From Eopsaltria australis (lineage: Eukaryota; Chordata; Aves; Passeriformes; Petroicidae): DNA of 64,000 nucleotides. How positions within the stretch are numbered: the first letter of the stretch is position 1; the number at the start of each line of letters is the position of its first letter. The notes beneath the pieces were generated by a model, which was not told the DNA's origin, did not search any database, and saw nothing but the letters and a program-made list of their open reading frames with translations. Positions 52,831-64,000 of this stretch are shown here, in pieces. The translations under genes were made by a program, and so were the position numbers. Location: assembly GCA_034509425.1 (NCBI GenBank), contig JAVTVJ010000068.1, positions 6,820,001 to 6,884,000 on the forward strand, in the 5' to 3' direction.

Positions 52831-53028
52831 ATGTGGCATGAAGATAAAAATATGATATGGTCTAAAGGCTTTATTGTTACTTCACTTGGACTGAACTGCA
52901 TTGCTTATGCTCAATGCACCATTTGTGCAACAAGCTTTTCTGATTCTGCCCACAACCTAAGGCTACCATCCAAAAATCAGAGGAGCACTACAATCTTGAC
53001 ACAGATTAACCTACAAAATAAACGGTAG
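52831..53028 (+). mobile_element. Possible hAT (Charlie-like) BED zinc-finger fragment
   Basis: A 66-codon forward frame resembles the N-terminal zinc-finger region of hAT/Charlie transposases and the ZBED-type genes derived from them. It reads HEDKNMIWSKGF, then AQCTICATSFSDSAHN, then LPSKNQRST. The family pattern is Y-x-E-D-Y-I-x(2)-G-F, then Q-C-x-I-C-x(3)-L-S-N, then P-S-K-L-x-R-H-L. The Cys-x2-Cys pair is present and the P-S-K block falls a few residues late, but the zinc-binding histidines are missing, so the finger cannot be complete. No catalytic domain or terminal inverted repeats were found. It is either a small fossil or a chance likeness. Confidence 0.33.
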
Positions 53029-53118
53029 CTATATTAAAGAACTGTGAAATTCTACCTGGAGATTATTTGCTCAAAGAGCAGGAACATGACAGAAATGGTA
53101 GGAGGATGAATTGCAGAT

Positions 53119-53213
53119 GTCCCTCTCATTACAGGGGTGTTGGTCTAGATGACCTTTAAAGGTCCCTTCCAACCCAAACTATTCAATGATACTATGATTC
53201 TATAATTCTATGA
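53119..53213 (+). mobile_element. CR1 LINE 3' tail
   Basis: The last ~95 bp of a CR1 copy: GGTGTTGGTCTAGATGACCT, AGGTCCCTTCCAACCCAAAC and then several ATTCTATGA-like tail units. No ORF2 sequence is retained. Confidence 0.92.
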
Positions 53214-54001
53214 CTGATCCTCAGCAAAATAAAAGAGATAGATGAATACTCTGCACAGCACATTAAACCCTTTAGAGTTCAGCAGAGTATCATTCCTCTT
53301 TTTCCATTAGTTTGTCTTGTACGGATTTAGCATTTAAGAGAATAATTATATTACATATAGGTACAGTAACTATATAACTACATTACATATAGGTATATGT
53401 GGAAATTAAGTATTCTAAATTATTTATCTTGGCAAGCATTGTGCAGGTAGTTTACTATCTGTATGTCCAGCTATAATTACTGATTGAGATTGGGTGTTCT
53501 GCTGCTGGGGTGAGTTTAATTGCATTCCTCAAGTACTTTAAACTTTGCTATTTTTTCCTACCAGTATAATATTAAAACCATTGTTTTGTCTTTACACAGT
53601 CACATTTTTGCATTTATTCTTATTTTTTCCTGGAGACTGTGCCCTCTTTCCAATAACTTCCCTCTTGTATACCAGAGTGGTGTTTAGCTGTGATCACTAG
53701 TTCTGCCTCATTTTTTTCATCTCTTCTTACAAAGTTTTCCCCTTTAGCTTACATACTTTATTTTTTTCACCTAAATTAATTTAAAATTCATTTCATCAGT
53801 CCTCAGCTTTTTTGAGAAATCAATTTTGTGTATGTCTACAGATGACATCATGTCAAGAGACTCATATGTCCAAGCACAACACATCCTTTACTTTACTTTT
53901 CTTTGGCTATTCAGGACTGTCCACACAGAAATATTGCACATCCATCAAGCCTGATTGCCTGATCTTTAAAGAAGAGCAATTGTTCTTTCCATATTACCCA
54001 T
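53214..54001. other. Unassigned AT-rich DNA between CR1 and the SINE
   Basis: Nothing identifiable. A 13-bp element TTACATATAGGTA occurs twice, 32 bp apart (53351 and 53383). Confidence 0.45.
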
Positions 54002-54142
54002 CCACAGAATCACAAAATGTACTGAGTTGGAAGGAACCCACAAGGATCATCAAGGCCAACTCTTAAGTTAACAGCCCATACAGGGATCAAAACCATGACC
54101 TTGCCTTACCAGCATCATGCTCTAAATAGCTGAGCTAATTTC
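54002..54142 (-). mobile_element. tRNA-Ile-headed SINE with CR1-type tail (TguSINE1-like)
   Basis: On the reverse strand a tRNA-like head is followed by a CR1-like 3' tail. The head (about 54073-54140) carries a box A-like TAGCTCAGCTATTTAGA and a box B-like GGTTTTGATCC, in the order and spacing of a tRNA gene, and the stretch from one to the other aligns with tRNA-Ile(AAT). Downstream the element reads GAGTTGGCCTTGATGATCCT and ends in TTTTGTGATTCTGTGG, the 3' end of CR1. This tRNA-Ile/CR1 fusion is the known design of TguSINE1, a SINE thought to be copied by CR1 machinery in passerine birds. The head is diverged and lacks tRNA pairing, so it is not a functional tRNA gene. Confidence 0.85.
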
Positions 54143-57100
54143 ATTTATTTCTCCCTCCAACTTCTCCCAAAAATATAGAAAAACTACTACCTCTTTCTGT
54201 CTTTTGATGTTTCCCTAGCTGTTAACAAGGTGTGAAAAAAAAAGATATTCTAAAGGCTTTTCTTACTTTACCTTAATGATTTCTCTGGAATTTGTGAACG
54301 TCATTCATCTAGATCAGTTACCTTGTCAAAATGTAATGGTTCCATATCTTTAACAGTGTGCTCTAGCATAATCATAAACCCTTTAATACCTTCTGTGGGA
54401 AAATGCATTTTCATCTTCCAGATGTGACCTTCAGCTTTTTTCAGAAATGCCTATAGCATGGAAAACACATTGAGTTCTCTGAAATACATTCTTCAGTAAC
54501 AAAGGCTCTAATTCATGTTGCTTTATGACCTTGCAAGCCGGTTTGACAGATAAGTCTACATATTCTATGCTTATAAAACCATTTCTTTTTACCATATTAA
54601 TGCCATTAATTAACATTATTAGTACCAACATTAAAGTCTAAACTTTGCTTATCATCAATTTATCATCCATATCTTCAGCCTTCCTTGCAGCTATAAGAAC
54701 TCTCCCTTTTCTATGTGAAGCATTTTCTTCCTCCATAAATAATTGTATTGAGTGTGAGGTAAAGTCTGGGTTATCTGGTCCAAGCAATCTAGCTTACACT
54801 TGACATTCACATACTTTTCACATACATAAGTGCACACTTTGAGAGCTCCTACCTTCTGCATCAGACTGCTGTACAGAACAGAACCATCTGTAGCAATCTG
54901 TAATGACATATACAGAAAGGGGAAAATTCTAAATTTGATTCACACTACCAGGCTTGTGCATGTGATATCGGGTGTTATAAGAGGGAGGCAAAAGTTTGCA
55001 GGCCTAGCAGCACTTCTAGCAGTGGAGAGCACTGGAATAAGAGGATGCAAAATATCCTGTTCATTCCTGTAGAGCAAACTGACAGCTGTGAAACTCCGTG
55101 CTGTAGACAGAGCTTGGTCCAATGTGTATGGTATTACACACGTGGCAAAACTTGAACATTCCAATTCAGATTTTTTTCCACACTGCTCAGGTACAAAGCA
55201 CCTGTCTGGTGCTTTCCAACCTAAGCCTGTTGATATATTCTGTGTTACTAGTTTTATATCATTTCAGTAAATATTCTAATAAGCAGAAAGAGGGAACCTG
55301 GGTGTACAAATGTATCTGTGAAATGAACAGGGTCTGGAGAAACTAACTACGCTACTAACAACAATGAAAGCATCAAAGTACACAAGGAGACAGTTGTTAC
55401 TGTGTAATCTTACATGTCACATCAGTGTACAAGACAAGAATTGGACTATCCAAACTACAATACATACACATATATATACACACACATATATATGTATGCT
55501 AGGTGAGTTTTGCATGATTTTCTCCACAATTAGATCATTACCTGAGCAGTAGCAAGTTCCTGTTTGAGACAGCCGCAGTCAGTGTAAGTTTGTTCATTCC
55601 AAGCAGTGCCATTCTGTGAGTCAATGCCAGTCTACATTGATCCCACTTGCACCCCCCTCAGTTCATGCTATCATCCTCACTGTGTGTCTTTTACTGCTAT
55701 TGTGCATTTCATTTGCAGATCACTTTCCTTTCATGTACTGTCATCTCCACCTTTTTCCTTAGAATACTATTTCACTTTACGGCTTCTATATTTCAAGCTT
55801 GAAGCTGTCCCCACTTGCTTAGTCTAATTGGCTCTTAAAACCTTTTCCACAATGAAGTAACTAATTAAATTATTTTGATCAGTTTCCAAAATTTTCCCAA
55901 GGAAATGAATAATGTATCAGTTTGCATAATAATTTTCTTATGTATTTAATTCAGGTCATTTTGGAGAATTTTTTGCATTAATTGGGACAGAAATAAAGAG
56001 GCAAGTTTGGCTTTGTATGGAAGAGGGCTAGGGAAACTATTTCCGAAGAGTCCTATACATCAGTCTCTGACTAAGTAATACAATATAACTAAATTGTCCT
56101 TGAAGCATAGACTAGAGTCTTCCAAACTCATGGAAATGATCTAACCACCACACTGCAAAATCAGAGTTACAGTTACTCCTACTCCCACTCGGTAGCTCAT
56201 TGAATCGTTAAATCTTTTATACAGTCTGCTGTATCTTCTGGGGCAGAGTTTGAAAGTACTCGTCCTCCCCAGCAGTCTATGTGCTGGGGAACTTTCCAGG
56301 TCAGATTGTGCTTGTAGAAGCAGAAAAGGGCTGAAACAAGATGTCCTCTTGAAGACTGAGGAGGAGGTGAGAGGAATCACCACCTACTTCTGCTCTGGTT
56401 CCCTTTTAAAAGAAAGATTGATTCTTCTGTGTGCTTTTCTGTGAAGAGGAGGATTAGGTTCCTACTTTCATGGCTGTAAATCATGTGTGGAGAGAAATGT
56501 ATGCAGAGAAATGCACAGTTAAGCACGTAAGCCTCTGAGAGGGTGGGGATTTAAAACACGAGTGAGTCCTCAGGGCTTTGTTTTTGCTGCCTCAGCTGGC
56601 TCAATGCTTAGGGCTGTGCACACCACTATGGATCATGCATTCTTTCTTTGCCATTATATAGGAAACCTACAACTCCAACTCAAGGCCACAGATTCTGCCA
56701 CGAGTCTCCAAACGTTATGTGGTATCAAAGTCCTTGTTTGCCCAAAACTTAAATCTCTATAACTTATCAATAATTTAATTACTTTTACACATGTAATACT
56801 GTATGCCTTTGATCATTCAGATCATGAAATGCTTCAGCAGCTGGAACAGAGCAGGATATACATGCAGGTCTATGAGTGTCAGCACTCAGGCAACATACTG
56901 ATGTACTGTATTAAATCCTTCTGTACCAATGGGCACCAAACCTGGTAAGTGCTGAAACCATTGATGTGTGCCTCACCTGCCTGCTTTTGTGCCTTACCAT
57001 CCCATGTACGACACATCAGAAATCATGCCTCCACCTGTGGTGTGTATGTGTGGCCTTGCTACAGCTCTGAACTTTTCTTCTCATCCACCATTCCCCTGAC

Positions 57101-60100
57101 CACAGCCGGGGTATTGCTCCCTGTGTGATCCCACTGATACAGCAGCGGGCAGGAGAAAGGAGCAGGGCAGAGGTGCTAGATGTACTGGCATGGTTGGAAA
57201 TTGTAGGTCCTGCAAGAAGAGCCCGTTGTATGGGATCTGTATTTCAGGAGTGGAGGGAAGAACAAGGTTTCAAGCTCCCTGACATCCTTATGCTGCAAAT
57301 TGCAGTATGATTTACAGGTCTTCTCTCCCCAGTCAGATGTACAGTCAGCTCCACTGTCAGCAAGAAAGAGTGAAATGTTAACTCTCCCCTTCCACCACCC
57401 CTCCAAACCTCAAGGAAGATTTGTCCCAAGGTCCTAACAGAACACACACCAGCTGGAGTGATTTCCTCACACACTGAGTTACAGTGTGGGCTGGACACTC
57501 ATCCTGAACTGTGACAAAACCACCTACCTCTGAACTTTGACAACCTGTGCCAATAAAGTTATTGAGTGATCATGACCATTTTCTGTTAAATTTTTTTTGC
57601 TTGTTTCATTCGCTAAAAACATAATTTTAACTCCTGAAGAAGGCATTCTAAGCGAAACTCAGAAATGTGACCTGGAAAGATCATACAAATGGGATTTTTC
57701 TCTGTCATCTCTCTATTCTTTTGATTATTCTTGACATTGTGTAATGTTAAGTTATAAATAGAAAGCATTTTGAAAATGTCATAATATCCTGAGCCTAATA
57801 AGAGAATACCAGAGCTAGAAAATATGCTTAAGAAATCAAGATTACATAGCAGACTCAAGAGGAAGAATTAAACAGGGCTTCACTGCAATGGAACTTAACA
57901 GCTACAAAAAGATGTGAACTGTGAGCTCAAGCTGGAAGCTACAATTGAAATGTAAACACTATTTATTAAAACCAAGATGCCGCATTAATAACAGCAACCA
58001 CAAAAGCTGAAGACTTGTGGCATTATTGGATAGAGCAGCGATGCTTTTTCACCCTTTCAAGTGGATCTAATTCAGATGATGTCTCCCAGCTAACCCAAAT
58101 GTACAAAGTCCTTGTACTTGATCCTTCAGTAGAGCATGAATTTGTTTTGGAATATTCTAACTGAATTGATTTCTTTTTCTCTTGCCGTTCCATCTCTTAT
58201 ATAAATTATTCTCATCTCTTTGCAGGTCCTCTGTGTCTTAACTCCGCAAAGGTAAAAGGGCTGGTACTGATGAACACATGACAAGCTTTTTCAATTCTCA
58301 TAAATTAAATCAGAATAGTCACTAAAAATCAAAATGAATTCTTTCTTTTCTATGCTTGAACATAAAGCAAAGAGCAATTTCTGCTTTGATTTGTACAGAA
58401 CACTTTGCTAACTATATCAATAACTACAGATTCCCCCCAGCCTATGTGGAAGAGAGTTTGGCTCCAAGAACATGCCTGCAAGTATTTCAGGGGCTCAGCA
58501 CCACTCTGCATCATCCCTCCAGGAGGCAACAATCACTGACTCCTCTAGAGTCTGAGGATGGCCAAGAACAGTCACAAACATGGCTAGAATTGTTTTTGAC
58601 TAGTACTGAAGCATAACTGATGTTATAATAATAAAACCATAGCAATAAGATGACATGTGCCAATGTAACTGTGGTGAAAATTTCAATGAGTGATCAGTGA
58701 GATCAGTAAGAATTAGACCCTTAAAATAGCCAATAAAATGGTTTGGAAGTATTTCAGAAATGAATATATGAAGCAGAAAAACTTACTAAGGCAATTTCTG
58801 TGGAGCTTTGCCCAAATTAACATTTATTCCATTAAACCATCCCATTCTAACAGTCCCTTTTTTTGGCAACTAAGGCAACCAATGAAAACCCAGTGAAAAA
58901 TACCGTTTTTCACTCTATAACCCCAGCTTCTTGATTGCAATGAAGTGAAGCTAAGACTTTGGGTAACTAAAAGTGACTGGTCAGAAAAGAAAACACAAAC
59001 AGTACCTGGGATCAATGTAATCTGACAGCCCCAGTGCAGAAGGGCAAGGTCTGTCACACTGCCACTGCTCCATTGTGGAATTAACATCCACAGTAATAAG
59101 GTAACAGGGGTCTTAAAAATTCTACAGCAGAGAATACAGATTTTTTTTTTCACCTGACCCAAGCAAAAATATTTGGCTGTAATTGCATGATGAGAGAAAG
59201 AACACTCTTTGAAGTTTAAGACTTACCTGCCTACTTTAGAAGCTGTTTTCTAAGATAGGTTATTTTCCTTCTGAATGTGACTGATCTGTTCCACGTGAAC
59301 GCAAATTCTCGTTTCTGCTTTGTTATTTGTCAAGAAAATTGCAATCAATATTATTTTAATCCACCTCATATACAGTGTTGGACCTTTTATTTGTCTCAAT
59401 GAATAAATAATTTGAACCGAGACTGTGCTCAGTGCTTTCTGAGTATCTTAAAAAAAATGCTGGATTCTCCTTTTCACTTTTAGGCTTTGAATTATGGACC
59501 ATCCCATTGCCCGGAAGCAACTGAAGTTCTTAAATTATAAACAGTGAATTATCTTTTTGCTTTTGTTATTAAAACAAAAAAGTAGACACGTTTGGGAGAC
59601 AATAACAATTTAATATAATCAGTAGAAGTCTACATAAATTGATATCGATGTTTTCCTCTTTTTTCTTTTTCAGCTTCTAAATTAAGATTTCCTGGACTTG
59701 ACTGCATTGATTTAGTTTTAGAAAAGACTGCCATGTGATATACATATGCATATGCACCAAACATTTACATTAACACTAACTGCAGTCATCAGAAGTTACG
59801 GGAAATTTGTGTGTACCTACTGATGGAGAAGGTGAATTTCCACTATCCCAAAATCCTTAAATGCATATAACAAAGGTAATTCTGGTAATTTTTTTTTAAG
59901 AACATAAATAAACATTCTGTTATGATGCATATTTCTACACCCAGACTGACATTCCTCTTTTGAAGAGTTTTAGCATCTGTAACAAGTAATATTTGTAACA
60001 AGTGAAAAGTAGGTCTTGAGAAAATCAAGCTGACATTTAGAGAGCTACATTTGGTGCAACTCAAATTTATTGCAGCTGCAGTATAAATAATCTGAGCACT

Positions 60101-62875
60101 GCCAAAGATGAGCTACTTATGTCTGTATACACACAGAACAATTTAAACTTCTCCACATTTAATTTCAAATAAAGGACAGCTTTACGGCTGATCAGTGCAG
60201 TACACAGGATCTCAAGCATGAAAAAGCCATGAAATCTGAAGGAACTTCCATCACAAAGAGCCTAAGAACACACCAATTTCTTCAAAAACTACTCCACAGC
60301 CCTTTCCACTAAATCCAGCTGTAATGCGGGAATTTGGTGTAATTCCTTCTTAATTGTGTTGAATACCATTTGCAGATAAAATTTGTAGAAAGTTAGAGAT
60401 TCTATGCTCTCTGCAGCACTTTATATTTTTGATGGTGCTGGATAGAGGGGGCTGGGGGAATACAGGCAAAGATAGGACAGGAATTTTAGGACAAATTCTT
60501 GCTATAGAAAACACTTCTGTGCTAGCATTTCCCCAGGAATTGCACAGCAGCTGAACCACAGTCGCTCAGTTCCTCTGTGGGTTTGGAAGGGTTGCAGCCG
60601 GCTCTGCCACCCTCTCAGTGATGGCATGGGAGCCACATCACTCACAGTGACTACCAACTTCATCCATCAGTTTTGGCTTAATGGGATGGAGGAAAACGAG
60701 ACCTTCAGGACTCAGTTGGGCCAAGTCAGTATTGGAAGATTTTGACAGTTAGGGCACACTGGATTTAAGGAGGGATCTCTTCTTAAATCGTCCCCTTGAC
60801 GTCGTATTTTTTAATATCTCAAAGTTAGTTTTTACAAAAAGTTTATGGACCATGGACTTCAGGGGAACATTTATGCCACTACAAGATCAGTATAAGGGAA
60901 ACAATGGTGTACTGATTCTTTTAAAAAATGGCATTGCATAGACCAGTGCTTGCCTTATCCACATTTCAGTGTTGTCTCACAAACAGTATGGGCTGTGGTC
61001 AACTGGAAAAGCAATAGAATAAGGGTGGAAACAAAAACAGAGAACTCTGCTGACAAACATTTATTCAGATGTTGTTTCTCATCATAAAAATCAAGTTCTT
61101 ATTTCCAAGCTTGAAAATTATATAATTTAGATGATATTTTCAGGTGTCTTTGTCTGTCTTCCATTTTTTTTACCTTCTGCACAATTCTTAAAGTTTTAGA
61201 GTTGCCTGATCATTTTAATGACATATGAATAACATCCAGATTGCTGTAACGTATTGAGCTACATTGAGAATTATTCTGAATATTTAAAGAAATAATGGAT
61301 AAGCTTGAAAGTGTTCCAGAATTTTAAAAAAATTAATTATGTGTTGATGTTTAATAGAATTTTTCCTGAAATCTGTAATTTTTAATTAATTAACTCCCTT
61401 TGAAATCTTTGAGTCATCTCATGAAGGAATAAAAAGTCTATGTTAGATTTAGGAGACTAATCTTTCAATCAAAGAACAATTTAATCCATATTCAGTGTGA
61501 TCTCTACAGAAACAGAGTCAGACTTTAAAGTGTTCATTGCAACCTTTTCATGAACATTTTCACTTTTCAAGATAAATTACTCACTCACCCAGGAACATCA
61601 CTGACTTTGCATGAGTGTCATAATCTAAAATCAAGCCACTCAAAACCTTGGAAATTTATAAGTGAAGCTAAAATTAAGAGTAAATTCTGATAGATTTAGA
61701 GAAAAATATGAAGTTACATTACACAAATGCCCTTAACCTTGTCCTGCAGAGATGATATTTAATAATTACATTTAAATATCTTATCCTATTAGGATCAATT
61801 GGATTTTTAAAAAATTTGTTTCTTCTTTTTGGCATCCTAGAGAGAAGAAATAAAGTTGTTGAAGTGCCATACCTATGTATTTCTACTGCTGGCTCAGAAC
61901 AGCTGCACATAGCTGTGGGCATAATTTTGCAGCTAGGACATTAACCAATATATCTGTCAGTCAGGAAGTCATATAAATGATGTAAGTTGCATCTTGTAAT
62001 TGAATGTTCCTACAAAGAGGGGGCCAAAAAAAAACCAAAAAAAAACAGAACCCACAAACAGCAATTAAAAATCTATCCCTCCTGGCAGAATCTGACATGA
62101 CCCTGATCTCTTGTATCATTTACATGTCAATATTGTCACTAGTGCAATTGTTCTGAGGGGGGGGTATTCTTGACTGACACCACTGGGGAAGTCAGAATCA
62201 GGCCTGAAGATGCTCAGATCACCAGATGGATTCCACAAGTGTGATTCCTTCCCAGTCTCATTCACAAAATCATCTGTTGCACCCGCTGCCAATGGAAGTG
62301 CTCTTGCACAATAACCTTCACTCTTCATGACAGATTTTGCAAGAGCAACAAATCATCCAACATCAAGCCATGGCTGATATCCCATGGCCTTTCCCTTATT
62401 TTATGGTTTCTCACAATGAAGCCAAGGCACAGAACATGAGGGAGAAATTTAATGCAGCTTCCCTATTCTAAGCACTGTCTGAATGGGAAAGAGGAGGGTA
62501 TCACAGCCAACATAAACTTAGTTGGCACAAATGCAAAGTTTGCACCTGTCTGAACTTGCACAGAAACACTGTGAGTCCCTGCTGAAAATCAGCTGAGGAT
62601 GGTTATGTGCTTATAGTGCAGATCATCTCTTCCACCTGGAAATGAAGACCAATCCAGGATCTGAACAGGGTCTGTGGCTTCAGGGCTGATCCTTGTACTG
62701 CTTTGTTCATTAGATTTGCTCCTCTTCTGAGAGGGCTGCAGATCCCAACATTAGTCTTGTTCAGAAGAGCGCAGACTGATATAGGTACAGTGGAGAGAGA
62801 TCTTTTACCTGTTTGTTTTTTTATTTGTTTGTTTGTGATTCTCTGACTCTGTTTCTATACTTTTGAAAAAAACAC
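54143..62875. other. Unassigned unique DNA, about 8.7 kb
   Basis: No gene, RNA or interspersed repeat is recognised. It contains a CA/TA-rich tract (55461-55497) and, at 58.2-59.7 kb, three short segments with splice-like edges described under findings. Confidence 0.5.
55461..55497. repeat. Mixed (CA)/(TA) microsatellite
   Basis: Alternating purine-pyrimidine run of ACATA, TATA and CACA units. It is partly self-complementary and short. Confidence 0.88.
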
Positions 62876-62936
62876 TAGAATCATGGAATGGTTTGGGTTC
62901 AAAGGGATTTGGTTTGAATTGCCAACATCTCTGTAA
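62876..62936 (-). mobile_element. CR1 LINE 3' tail, reverse orientation
   Basis: A very short CR1 3' end in reverse. The forward strand shows TAGAATCATGGAATGGTTTG, then GGTTCAAAGGGA, which is the complement of the TCCCTTCCAACCCAAACCAT plus ATTCTATGATTC terminus. The match fades after about 60 bp. Confidence 0.75.
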
Positions 62937-64000
62937 CATCTTGAAACAATGGATTCAACTGCTCCAACTTGAGTAAAAGGGAGACAAAAAAAGACAGACA
63001 CTACAGGATGCTCATTCTATTTCTGATAGAGACTTCCAGATATACAGATGACTGAAGCAAAGGCTACGGAGTTTCTCTGCCTTTCTGGCCTTAGAAAATG
63101 TCAGACTGGTTAATTGCTGCCACATTATGCTAAGCAACACAAGTAAAGGAGCCCTCTTCTGTCATACTGTAAGTGTGCTAATATTTTCTCTGTTATCTCT
63201 AAGGTGCAGGAAATACCATAAGCCATATTTTAAAGGTGAGATAATCTTTATGTTGGAGGTAGAAAACTACTTTCTCAAGGCAGAAAATTCTGTCTGCATC
63301 AAAGTCACAGATCCTAATTGACTTCTCTACACATTGGCTACATGTAGCTGGGGCAAAAGAGGAACTTTCAGGCTCCTGACATCAGCAATACCCTGTCCAA
63401 ACAAGCACATCATCTAATGCAGCACAGCTGGGCCACGTCAGCTCATCTTCTACATCCTTATCAGTCATTCCTAACCAACTTTCTTATCGTAACTACTCCA
63501 TATCACTTCTGTTTGTTGCAACATTATGGCCCGCAGGCAAACAACTTAAATGTTTTAGCTCATAATTTCATGCATTTCTAATTTATTGTCTCACTTTAAA
63601 TCTCCATTAAAATGAAAATAGAAGGGGAAAAAAACAGCCCTTTGCATGCTCATTCACCAAGCAGCTTTCTAAGGTTCTTAGAGGTCTAATTATGATATGA
63701 AAACATGATTTCCAGCTTAGCAGATGATACTAAATTGGAAGAGAATAAAAATAAATGAGGAATAATTAGGTAGTGCAGCCAGATATAAAAGAATTTAGAT
63801 CATTTTATATTTCAGGAATAATAGATGGCAAATGCAGGGCTGTGCAAATAAATTGAGAATAATTAGCCTCACAGTGTGGCATAAAAAGTGGGCTCTTGTT
63901 TAGACAGACAAGAGGAACAACATGTTGAATGAGATAAATTCTGAACTTTGAATGCAAAATTCACATCTAAGATTCCCTTACTTATATGACTTGCTAGCAG
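62937..64000. other. Unassigned unique DNA to the window end
   Basis: No gene or repeat is recognised. Only short chance frames are present, and the sequence is AT-rich. Confidence 0.5.

Noticed and set aside
53812..54066. 84-codon forward frame
   Set aside because: Its C-terminal end lies in the SINE, and the rest has no recognisable content.
54073..54140. tRNA gene on the reverse strand
   Set aside because: The tRNA-Ile-like sequence is diverged, lacks intact stem pairing and runs into a CR1 tail, so it is the head of a SINE.
1..64000. CRISPR array, operon, phage or bacterial mobile system
   Set aside because: No evenly spaced direct repeats with unique spacers, no dense same-strand genes and no ribosome-binding sites occur; the repeat content is that of a bird nuclear genome.

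Overview
The window looks like nuclear DNA from a songbird (passerine). It is AT-rich and gene-poor, probably intergenic or deep-intronic sequence. The evidence is its set of interspersed repeats: several CR1 LINE 3' ends with the avian (ATTCTATGAT)-type tail, two solo LTRs matching the long ERVL-type LTRs common in passerines, and a short SINE with a tRNA-Ile-like head fused to a CR1-type tail, the architecture of TguSINE1. I see no bacterial, plasmid or phage features, no operon, no CRISPR array and no intact rRNA or tRNA gene.

Layout. 1-4559: unique DNA with one weak reverse-strand coding-like block near 2.9-3.2 kb. 4560-5392: solo LTR 1. 5393-9480: unique DNA, small tandem repeats and a TTTA tract. 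9496-11263: three forward-strand blocks that resemble WD40 repeats, each preceded by a splice-acceptor-like sequence and carrying frame breaks; a fourth coding-like block follows at 11799-11949. 12.5 kb: (AAAAC)n. 15866-16900: a reverse CR1, a (CCCTCT)n array and a forward CR1 in close succession. 17393-17968: solo LTR 2. 23.5-23.8 kb: a reverse-strand open frame that looks more coding-like than its surroundings. 24.5 kb: (ATT)n. 26.2-26.7 kb: the best-preserved CR1 3' end. 29.0 kb: (TATC)n. 29.8-30.4 kb: a CR1 with reverse-transcriptase remnants and an internal deletion. 38.1 kb: short CR1 tail. 52.8-53.2 kb: a possible hAT/BED zinc-finger fossil followed by a CR1 tail. 54.0-54.1 kb: the SINE. 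62.9 kb: a final short CR1 tail. The rest is unassigned unique sequence.

No intact protein-coding gene can be supported. Most open frames are short and begin at chance start codons, and several of the longest sit on simple repeats or purine-rich strands. The best candidate for something unannotated is the WD40-like block series at 9.5-11.3 kb, which may be exons of a decayed or unrecognised gene. I could not name the gene, and no search was run. No new molecular system was found. All repeat family names come from memory of the families, not from a database comparison.
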